A stretch of DNA of 64,000 bases from contig CAJMNI010000010.1 of the NCBI GenBank assembly GCA_905214735.1, positions 1 to 64,000 of the forward strand. The letters run 5' to 3'. Positions 27,429-35,500 of the stretch are shown in pieces. This DNA is from an uncultured bacterium (GTDB lineage: Bacteria; Bacteroidota; Bacteroidia; Bacteroidales; Muribaculaceae). How positions within the stretch are numbered: the stretch's first letter is position 1; every line of letters starts with the position of its first letter. The position numbers and the translations under genes were made by a program. A model generated the notes under the pieces. The model searched no databases and had not been told where the DNA came from. It saw only the letters and a program-made list of their open reading frames with translations.

Positions 27429-29054
27429 TCATCGGTCGATGTCGGGGATCACGAAGTCGAGGGCGGCGCCGATGGTGATGAGGTCGGCGATCATATAACC
27501 CGTGCAGGTGAGGTCCATCACTCCCACGAGGTTGAAGCAGGGGCTCTGGAAGTGCATGCGGTAAGGGGTCTTCTCGCCGGTCGACTCGATGTAGACGCCG
27601 AATGTGCCTCGGCTTGCCTCCACCTGCTGATACCAGCGGCCGGCGGGGAGCTTTATGATCTTCGGCACCTGGGCGCGGATCTCACCCTCGGGAATCCTGT
27701 CGACAAGCTGCTCAAGGATTCGGCAGCTCTGCTCGATCTCCTTCATGCGCACCATATAGCGCGAATAGGAGTCGCAGCCGTCGAGGAGCACCTCGTCGAA
27801 TTCAACCTCGCCATAGCATGCGTAGGGGTGTTTCTTGCGGCAGTCGTTGCTCCAGTTGGAGCCGCGTCCGCTCGGACCGGTGATGGCGTAGTTGATGGCA
27901 TCCTCCTTCGAGAGCTTGCCCACGCCCACCAGACGGTTCTTGGCGATAAGGTTGCCGCTGAACACCTTGTGATACTCCTTCAGGCGCGAAGGCATGATCT
28001 CGATCAGATGCTTCACATCTTTCACGAAGTCGGGGTGAAGGTCGGCCATCACACCGCCGATCACGTTATAGTTGAGCGACATGCGGGCGCCGCAGGTTTT
28101 CTCGAAGATGTCGAGCACGAGTTCGCGCTCGCGGAAGCCGTAGAAGAACGCCGTGGTGGCGCCGAGGTCCATCGCGGTGCAACCGAACGAAAGCAGGTGG
28201 GACGAGATGCGCATCAGCTCGTCCATCATCGTGCGGATCACCTGGGCGCGGCGGGGCACCTCAATGCCCAGAGCCTTCTCGATGCACATGCAGAGGCAGT
28301 GACGGTTCTGCATTGCCGACATATAGTCCATACGGTCGGTGAAGTGAAGCGTCTGTGGATACGACAGACCTTCCGTCAGTTTCTCGATGCCGCGGTGGAT
28401 ATAGCCCGACACAACGTCTACCTTCTTCACCATCTCGCCGTCGATCGATGCGCGGAAACGCATCACGCCGTGGGTCGAGGGGTGCTGCGGGCCGATGTTC
28501 ACCACGTAATCGTCGGCGTCGAACACTTTGCCGGGAGTTTCTTTCAGTTTACCCTCCTCGTCGAGAGAATATGTGCGGGTGTCGTCTTCGTTGATCTCGT
28601 CGTCGAGGCGGATCGGGTTCAGCTCCGGGTTGGCGTCGTAATCCTTGCGGAGGGGGTGTCCAACCCAGTCGTTGCGCAGGAAGAAGCGGCGCATGTCGGG
28701 ATGGTTCACGAACTTGATGCCGAACATGTCGTAGGCCTCGCGTTCCTGGAAGTTGGCGACTTTCCAGATGTCGCTGACAGTGTGGATATAAGCGTTGTCG
28801 CGGTCGGCGGCAACCACCTTCACCGAGATCACCTCCCAGTCGCGGCTTGTGGCCGTGAGATAATAGATCACTCCGAGGCTATCCTTCCAGTCCATGCCGA
28901 CAAGCGCGGTCAGCACGTCGAAATGAAGCTTGTCGCGGAGGGCGAGAGCCACATCATGCCAGTCTTTCTCGGCCACGTTCACAAGAAGCGTGTCGCCTTC
29001 CTCGAAAGTCGCGGCCGGATATATCTTTTGAATTTGTTCTTTAATATCGCTCAT
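27429..29054 (-). CDS. nuoCD: NADH-quinone oxidoreductase fused subunits C/D
   Basis: This 541-aa peripheral-arm subunit fuses NuoC (about residues 1-150, with 'VWKVANFQEREAYDMFGIKF'-type signature) to NuoD (from about residue 165, starting 'VNIGPQHPSTHGVMR'). NuoD lines the quinone site with a conserved His in 'HPSTHG'. Fusion of C and D is known from E. coli and from Bacteroidetes. No nuoE, nuoF or nuoG genes are present anywhere in the window, so the NADH-oxidising module is absent from this cluster and the electron donor is unresolved. Confidence 0.95.
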   Translation of the reverse strand: MSDIKEQIQKIYPAATFEEGDTLLVNVAEKDWHDVALALRDKLHFDVLTALVGMDWKDSLGVIYYLTATSRDWEVISVKVVAADRDNAYIHTVSDIWKVANFQEREAYDMFGIKFVNHPDMRRFFLRNDWVGHPLRKDYDANPELNPIRLDDEINEDDTRTYSLDEEGKLKETPGKVFDADDYVVNIGPQHPSTHGVMRFRASIDGEMVKKVDVVSGYIHRGIEKLTEGLSYPQTLHFTDRMDYMSAMQNRHCLCMCIEKALGIEVPRRAQVIRTMMDELMRISSHLLSFGCTAMDLGATTAFFYGFRERELVLDIFEKTCGARMSLNYNVIGGVMADLHPDFVKDVKHLIEIMPSRLKEYHKVFSGNLIAKNRLVGVGKLSKEDAINYAITGPSGRGSNWSNDCRKKHPYACYGEVEFDEVLLDGCDSYSRYMVRMKEIEQSCRILEQLVDRIPEGEIRAQVPKIIKLPAGRWYQQVEASRGTFGVYIESTGEKTPYRMHFQSPCFNLVGVMDLTCTGYMIADLITIGAALDFVIPDIDR

Positions 29055-29098
29055 TTCAGATAGATATGCTTTGTTATGCCTGCAGACGCGCTGTCAGG

Positions 29099-29713
29099 TC
29101 AGCCGATCTGGCCCTTCTCCTCGGGATGCTCGGCAAAAAATTCGTCGATTTTCTCTTTTCTGTTGGCGCCGCCGAAAAACTTCTGCACCTTGATCTTGCG
29201 CTGAAGCTGCATCAGGCCGTAGAACATTGCCTCCGGACGCGGAGGGCAGCCGGGCACATAGACATCGACGGGAAGGATCTCGTCGACACCCTTAACCACG
29301 CAGTATGAATTTTTGAACGGGCCTCCCGACACGGCGCAACCGCCGCAGGCTATCACATATTTCGGCTCGGCAAGCTGCTCGTAGAGACGGCGAAGAGCCG
29401 GAGCCATGCGGTGAACGATCGTGCCCTGCACCATTATATAGTCGGCCTGGCGGGGAGAGTTGCGGGCAACTTCGAAACCGAAACGCGCCATGTCGTAACG
29501 GGCTGCGCCGAGACACATGAACTCGATGGCGCAGCAGCTCGTGCCGAAGCAGAGAGGCCACAGCGAGTTGGCCCGGCCCCAGTTGATAAGCTCGTCGAAT
29601 TTGCCAACCACCACGTTGGCACCTGTAGCGTTCAACTCCTCAACGAGCTTGTCGATATACTCGTTATTCTTGAAGTCTTCGCGCTTCATGCTTTTAATCT
29701 TGTCTAATCCCAT
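29099..29713 (-). CDS. nuoB: NADH-quinone oxidoreductase subunit B
   Basis: This 204-aa peripheral subunit holds the terminal cluster N2 that reduces quinone. The four ligand cysteines are visible: C60 and C61 in 'GTSCCAIEF', C126 in 'CGGCAVSGG' and C156 in 'PGCPPRPEA'. Length is slightly above average owing to a lysine-rich tail. Its start overlaps the end of nuoA by 10 nt, indicating coupled translation. Confidence 0.96.
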   Translation of the reverse strand: MGLDKIKSMKREDFKNNEYIDKLVEELNATGANVVVGKFDELINWGRANSLWPLCFGTSCCAIEFMCLGAARYDMARFGFEVARNSPRQADYIMVQGTIVHRMAPALRRLYEQLAEPKYVIACGGCAVSGGPFKNSYCVVKGVDEILPVDVYVPGCPPRPEAMFYGLMQLQRKIKVQKFFGGANRKEKIDEFFAEHPEEKGQIG

Positions 29714-30075
29714 TTAAGAGCTCCTTTCTTCCAGGCGTATGCCAGACCTAAAATAAGAACAAACATGAAAATTCCGATGCAGAGGAGGCCCTGCGGACCG
29801 AGTGTCTTCATCACTACCGACCAGGGATAGAGAAAGACAACCTCCACGTCAAACAGAAGAAAGAGGATAGCAAAAATATAATAGCCGGCCTTAAACTGAA
29901 TCATCGACTCCCCGCGCGTGGGGATACCGCATTCGTAAGGCTCGGCCTTCTTTACCGAGAATGACCTCGGGGAAATCAATTTTGCTATAAGCAGGGCGGC
30001 GAACACCAATCCAAGGCCTGTCAGCACCGCAGTGATTGACAGAGCCCCCTGGCTTATTGCGCACATTAAATTCAT
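29704..30075 (-). CDS. nuoA: NADH-quinone oxidoreductase subunit A
   Basis: This 123-aa complex I membrane subunit has three transmembrane helices. The conserved loop 'KAEPYECGIPTRGES' with its Cys, and 'FKAGYYIFAILFLLFDVEVVFLYPW', are NuoA hallmarks. It is the first gene of the 18-kb block, about 110 nt downstream of a good promoter at 30193-30222. Confidence 0.96.
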   Translation of the reverse strand: MNLMCAISQGALSITAVLTGLGLVFAALLIAKLISPRSFSVKKAEPYECGIPTRGESMIQFKAGYYIFAILFLLFDVEVVFLYPWSVVMKTLGPQGLLCIGIFMFVLILGLAYAWKKGALKWD

Positions 30076-30192
30076 ATCCTGTTTTTATTTAATGAGTTAG
30101 GGTAGTTCATTTTTACATGGTAAACGGACGTGACCACTCCGGATTTCCACCCGAAACTACGTCACGCCTTGAAGTCTACACGACTTTCAGCG

Positions 30193-30222
30193 CAAATTTA
30201 ACCATTTTTTCTCAAAAAACAA
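30193..30222 (-). promoter_or_regulatory. Bacteroidetes-type promoter for nuoA and the nuo/atp block
   Basis: On the minus strand TTG (30220-30222) is followed after 19 nt by TAAATTTG (30193-30200), a full match to the consensus -7 box. The expected start is near 30187, with a leader of about 110 nt. It is the only clear promoter found for the 18-kb complex I/ATP synthase block. Confidence 0.75.
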
Positions 30223-30324
30223 TAAAATATGCAATCTTTATCGCCACTTTTTATCTACAACCCGTTTTTCACCATTCCTTATCCGTTTCTTTTTTCACCT
30301 CCCCCGCACCATGTCAAAACGAAA

Positions 30325-30358
30325 CGCCTTCCGCCGGTTTTTCACCGTTCGGAAGGCG
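30325..30358 (-). terminator. hairpin terminator downstream of the 30478 lipoprotein gene
   Basis: A 9-bp perfect stem (30325-30333 with 30350-30358) contains a second inner pairing of CGGT with ACCG around TTTTT. On the minus strand it is followed by GTTTCGTTTTG. It lies 120 nt beyond the lipoprotein stop codon, so it probably separates that gene from the nuo promoter. Confidence 0.6.
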
Positions 30359-30477
30359 CTTATGATAGATTTTTGATATTAATGGATGATCCCCGTGCGA
30401 AAAAAATTTTTCGTCAGAATTCTTTTGCCGGAATTCTTTAAGCTGTTTCCGGAAAGAATTTTTCGGGGTCCGAAAAT

Positions 30478-31410
30478 TTATTTGTCGCTTTTGCCGACCA
30501 CATTGCAGCTGCCGTCGGTGAAGACAGCCTTCAGATTGCCGCCCATCAGCTCGTAGCTGCCGTTGGCAGCGCGGAGGAAGCCGAATTTGTCGTTATGCAC
30601 ATTGAATTCGATCTTGTCGATGTTGAAGCCGGGAACAGGCGTAAGCTTGCCGTCGGCAACCTGGCTTACGGCCACGTTGGTGCCGGAGATTATGTAACCG
30701 GTGCTGACGAATTTGAGATCGAGACCTTTGACCGCGATGGTCATCTTAGGCATCCCCTGGGCGAACTGCGCGTTGACCAGATAGAGATCGGCCGTATATT
30801 TCGACGCATCCTGCAGATTCAGTACCACGCGGTAAATGATATCCTTGTTGGGCTCCTGCGTCGCGCCGTTGGCGGTGGCGATCGTCGTTCCCTTGAAGCA
30901 GGCGTCGGCCGCGAAGGTGCGCACCAGGCAATTCTCTGTCTTGTAGGTCATGTTGGTATAGAGCGAGCTGTAAACCACCTTCTCCAGACCGGGAATCAGC
31001 GTGGGGCAGATATAGAAGCCGTCGGTGAGAAGCGCCTTCAGGTCGGTCACAGGCTGGCCGGCCTCCATCTTCGGGGCTGCCACGTTGAACTCATAACCGA
31101 CGTAATTGCCGTTGTCGATGCTCGTGTAGATTCCGGAGAGGTAATCGAAATCGGCTGCCTTGAACGATATCGACTTGTCGGCCGAGAGCTGAACGCGCTC
31201 ACTGGTAAGGGCTGCTTTGGCGGAATATGATTCGAATTCGAAGCTGTAGGTTGCCTGCGACACATAGGGATTGGCCGCGCCGTTGAGCGAGGTGACGAGA
31301 TTGTAGACTCTGCTGTTCCATGTCGTGGTGTTGTGGCTTTCGCTGTCGCTGCACGATGTCAAAGCCACGGCAGCAAGACCGGCTGCTGCAATGAGGATGT
31401 GTTTCTTCAT
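30478..31410 (-). CDS. lipoprotein of unknown function
   Basis: The frame is open from 31443, but the ATG at 31410 is chosen because it begins the lipoprotein signal peptide ('KKHILIAAAGLAAVALTSC' with the lipobox Cys). The 310-aa product is predominantly beta-sheet-like with no enzyme motif. Alternating strands and a repeated 'FKAADFDYLSGIY' / 'FNVAAPKME' style suggest a surface-exposed or periplasmic sandwich fold. It is a single gene, divergent from ribonuclease Z. I do not recognise the family. Confidence 0.7.
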   Translation of the reverse strand: MKKHILIAAAGLAAVALTSCSDSESHNTTTWNSRVYNLVTSLNGAANPYVSQATYSFEFESYSAKAALTSERVQLSADKSISFKAADFDYLSGIYTSIDNGNYVGYEFNVAAPKMEAGQPVTDLKALLTDGFYICPTLIPGLEKVVYSSLYTNMTYKTENCLVRTFAADACFKGTTIATANGATQEPNKDIIYRVVLNLQDASKYTADLYLVNAQFAQGMPKMTIAVKGLDLKFVSTGYIISGTNVAVSQVADGKLTPVPGFNIDKIEFNVHNDKFGFLRAANGSYELMGGNLKAVFTDGSCNVVGKSDK

Positions 31411-31551
31411 TTCTATTTTGATGTTCGTTATTATAGATTGCAATGATAGTTTGTGCTTTTATGTAACGAATTTACTTTTTATATATTATACCCGGCCCCT
31501 TCCCCACCCTTTCCAACGCAATAAACCTCCCCTCCGCACCGATTAATAAAT

Positions 31552-32466
31552 ATGTCAGATTTCAGCATTCACACTCTCGGCTGCGGTTCGGCGAAACCGA
31601 CTCTCCGCCATAATCCCTCCTCCACGGTGATCGACTACCGGGGCAACCTCTTCATGATCGACTGCGGCGAAGGGACACAGGTGGCCTTCATGCGCCAGCG
31701 GCTCAATTTCTCGCGCCTGCGTCATATTTTCATCACCCATGCCCACGGCGACCACGTGCTCGGTCTGCCGGGACTGATCTCGACCCTCGGCCTCGGAGGC
31801 CAGGGGGGACGGCTCACAATCCACACCCTCGAGCCGGGTTACCGCTTTCTCACCACAGTGCTCTCCTGTTTCGACGACGATTTGACTTTCAAAATCGATT
31901 ACGACGTGATCCGTCCCGAGGAGGCAGTGATCATGGAGACTCCTTCGCTGACGGTACGCACCATTCCGCTGCAGCACCGCGTGCCGACCGTCGGTTTCGT
32001 GTTTGAGGAGAAACCGAAACCGCGTCATCTCCTTGGCGACATGCTCGATTTCCACAACGTACCGGTGGCAGTGCGCCCCGACCTCAAATGGGGCGCCGAT
32101 TTCGTGAAACCCGACGGCACGGTGATTCCCAACGCCCGGCTCACCTCCGACCCCGCCCCCTCGCTGAGCTATGCCCACATCTCCGACACCCGCTACATCC
32201 CCTCCATAGCGGAGAAGATCGGCCCCGTCGACCTTCTTTTCCACGAGACCACATATCTCGAGGAGTCGAAGTCGCTCGCGAAGAAATATTTCCACTCCAC
32301 AGCCATCCAGGCGGCCACCGTGGCGCGCGACGCCGGGGCTAAGGCTCTCCTCACCGGTCATTACTCCGCCCGATATCCCGACTGCGAGGAAAAATTCAAG
32401 GAGGAGGCCGAGACCGTTTTTCCCAACGTGATCCTAAACCGCGAAGGACTGGTGACCAAACTGTGA
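31552..32466 (+). CDS. rnz: ribonuclease Z
   Basis: This 304-aa metallo-beta-lactamase-fold endonuclease removes the 3' trailer of tRNA precursors. The zinc motif HxHxDH is seen in 'FITHAHGDHVLGLPGL'. Further ligands lie in 'SYAHISDTRY', 'LFHETTYLEE' and 'LLTGHYSARY'. The N-terminal 'LGCGSAKPTLRHNPS' is typical. Length is standard for the short bacterial form. It converges with the alpha-2-macroglobulin gene, with a shared terminator at 32492-32532. Confidence 0.95.
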   Translation: MSDFSIHTLGCGSAKPTLRHNPSSTVIDYRGNLFMIDCGEGTQVAFMRQRLNFSRLRHIFITHAHGDHVLGLPGLISTLGLGGQGGRLTIHTLEPGYRFLTTVLSCFDDDLTFKIDYDVIRPEEAVIMETPSLTVRTIPLQHRVPTVGFVFEEKPKPRHLLGDMLDFHNVPVAVRPDLKWGADFVKPDGTVIPNARLTSDPAPSLSYAHISDTRYIPSIAEKIGPVDLLFHETTYLEESKSLAKKYFHSTAIQAATVARDAGAKALLTGHYSARYPDCEEKFKEEAETVFPNVILNREGLVTKL

Positions 32467-32491
32467 CACCACTCCCCTCCCTCGCTCCCAT

Positions 32492-32532
32492 AAAAACATC
32501 CCCGCCGGCAGCGCGCCGACGGGGATGTTTTT
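32492..32532. terminator. bidirectional terminator between rnz and the macroglobulin gene
   Basis: A perfect 13-bp inverted repeat (32492-32504 with 32520-32532) begins with AAAAA and ends with TTTTT, so it can act in both directions. The loop is 15 nt. It lies 26 nt past rnz and 16 nt past the convergent macroglobulin stop codon. Confidence 0.9.
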
Positions 32533-32547
32533 CATTATCTCTTTCAG

Positions 32548-35500
32548 TTATTTTTCCACTGTCAGTTCAGCTCCGGCCGAGTGGGCCACGATCATCGGAG
32601 CATATTGCGACTGGGCGGTTGCTATGCCTAAGGAGTATGTCCCTTCGCGGTCGGCGAAGCAGTCGTAGCTGATCACGTGGGTTCCCTTCGGCAGGAAGGG
32701 GATGAAGAGGTTGGTGGCGTCGTTGCGGACTTCGCGGTAGAACCAGAGGCCGTCGCTCGAGGTGTAACCGGAGAGCTGCTCGGCCGGTTCGAGACATGCC
32801 GACCTGCCGTCGGTGACCGCCACATAATCCATGTCGCGGTCGCAGACGATGGTAAGCGTCACGCGGATGCGGTCGCCGGTCTTGACTTTCCCTGCGGTCG
32901 CCACTCCGTCAGCGCCGATGGAGTAGACACTCTTCTCTATGCGGAGTTCGTTGACCGAGGCGGGTTTCACGTCGAGGATCGGCGAAACATACTGCGCCAT
33001 CACCCCACCCCAAGCGGGACCTTCGGAGCTCTTGGCAATGCTCAGTTTCTTGCCCGAAGCCTCCTTCTCGCCGAGCGTCATGGTGAAGCTGCCGGTGTAC
33101 TTGGCGATGTGCGGCGGCTCGATCCGTTTTCCGTCGAGGGTTATAACCGGTTGGGCGGAGGGAGCCGTCCATTTGATGCCTGTCGTCAGTATGGCATGGA
33201 TCACTTCGCAGGTGTTGCTGCGGTCGCCCCAGTCTTCGGTCTGCTTGGAGAGGAGCAGCCACTGGCGGAGGGCATCGACCGACGGCGCCTGCGGTTCTAT
33301 CTCGGCAAACGCCTCCAGAACCTGCGCGGTGGTGATTAGGCGGTTGAAGCCGTCCCACGAAGAGTCGAGGTTGTCATACCACATCCCTTTCTCGGGCGTC
33401 GACATGGCATATTGGCGGAGCGATTCGAGAATGCCGGCGGCCGCCTTGGGCTCGTTGCGGCGCGACAGCAAGGTGGCTGCCGTTGCCTTGTCGTAGATGG
33501 AGAAGCCTTTCCAGCCTCCGCGCACAGCCTTCATCGCCTCGCGCTCCAGCGCACCGAAGCCGTTGGTGGCTTTCATCTGCGGGAAGGCGCTCTTTATATA
33601 TAGATAATTGAGCAGGCTGCTGACGGAGAACCAGCGCTTGCCGCCGTTGCGTCCCGATTCGATCCAGGCGTCGGTGAGTTCTTTGTCGCAGAAAGCAAAC
33701 GCTTTCTTTGCCATCGCTTCGGCGCCGTCGGGAAGATAACCCATCGTGCGGAGCATGGAGAGAGTTAGCAGAACGCGCCCGGTGATATATTCCGACGAAC
33801 GCATGTCGGGGCACCAGCTCCAGCCGCCGTCGGCCATCTGAGTCTTCTTGAGCGTTGCCATTATCGCGTCGACCCCCTTTTGGGCACGGTCGCTGTCGGT
33901 GTAATCGGTGAGGCTGCTCATCCTGAGGGTTTCGGCGGCGGCTGAGTTCACCCAGGGAGTGTTGTTGAGCGCCACGGTCTTGAGCTCGCTGTTCTTCTGC
34001 AGGTTGGAGACGAGCGTGGAGTCGGCGGCGTTGGACGGATCGGCCATCTCGCGCAGTGCCTTTGCTATGTCGGGATAATTCTTGCAGATGCCGGCTGCCA
34101 CGGCGTTTCCGTAGAGAGCCTCCGCCTGCGAGAGAGTGTTGACCGAACCGGGTTCGACGATGCCGGGGAGCGCCGTGACAACCTCCCATACGGGATTGTC
34201 GCAATATTGCAGCGTCACCTTCGATCCTTTCTCGAATTTCGGAAGCTTCACCTCTTTGTCACCTACACCCGGTTGGATATAGAATGTTGTCGATTCGGTC
34301 ACCGGAGTCGAGCTCGGATAAACGGGTATGATGGTCTGTTCGCCGTCGCTGCAGCCGTCGCCGAATGCATAGGCGCGGATCGCCAGCTCGGAATATTCCG
34401 CACTTACGGGATATTCGATGCTTATCACGGTTGAGGCCGAGGGTGCGAGTTCCGTGGCGGCGGGGGAAACTGAAGCTATCACCTTTCCGCTGAGGGGATC
34501 GACTATCTCGATCTTTCCGCTCACAGCCATAGCCTTGTCGCTGTTGTTGAAGAGCGTGGCGGCCACTGCTGCTTTGTCGCCGGTGCGCAGGAAGCGCGGT
34601 GCGTTGAGCTGAGCCATAACCCGTTTGGCCGACACGGCCTCCATGCTGCTCACGGCTGCAAGCATGTCGGAGGTGTAGCCCGCTATCTGGAACTGCCATG
34701 TGCCGACAAACTGCGGAGCCTCGAATTCAACGGTCGCAATGCCGTCGGCGTCGGTCACGAGCGCCGGCATGAAGAAGGCGAGCGGACAGTCGGTGGAGCG
34801 GAGCGTCACCTCAGGTTCTTTATTATTCTTCACCTTTTCCTCGGCCAACATGCCGCCATCGGTCGCACCCACGGCGGCATCGGGCGATTCAATGGCTGCC
34901 TCCTCTTGAGTGACTTCCATTCCGTCGGCCATGTCGTTGAGCACGGCATTCGTCTGCTTGGCGGCCATCTTCATCAGACGCGCCGAACGAGACGTTGCGA
35001 AATTGTAATAGATGGTTCCCTCCTGATAGAGAGAATAACCGTAAGTCTGGAACGAAGGCAGAATGAATTGTTTCAGCTTGCCGTCGATGAGGTCTTGCGC
35101 CACAGTGGTGTAGCCGGTCAGGAAACCGGGGCGGTCGAAGCTCATGCTGTTGCTCACTCCCCGGCTGAGCGACGACCTCGGGTTGAGATTCCATTCGAAG
35201 GGATAGATGGAGTTGAGCGATCTGTCGCTCATCACGGCCATCACCGGAATGTTGGCCATCGGTTTGCCGTCGATTTCGAAACGGAATTTCCAGGTCTCGC
35301 GAGCGCCGGGCTCTATCTTGTCGCGGAATGTCTCGCTCTTCACCGCGAGGCGTTCGCGCTGCTTTGCAGGAACGAGCGTGACGCTCTTGTATATCTGCTT
35401 GAAGTCGCGGGTGGAGAGGAAGACCACGCTCCCCCGCTCGTTGTCGGCCGGGGCGGGAAGGTTGACAGTGACGAATCCTTTATCCACTTTCACCCATCGG

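Larger units (their letters stand above)
30076..30477. other. intergenic region holding the nuo promoter and a terminator
   Basis: No convincing gene is present; the small rightward frame at 30117-30365 has no recognisable features. The region holds the nuo leader (30076 to about 30187), the promoter at 30193-30222, the terminator hairpin at 30325-30358, and AT-rich dyads between 30395 and 30470 (for example AATTCTTT paired with AAAGAATT) just after the lipoprotein gene. Confidence 0.6.

Noticed and set aside
30117..30365. 82-aa plus-strand open frame in the nuo upstream region
   Set aside because: It covers the nuo promoter and a terminator hairpin and shows no protein-like features.
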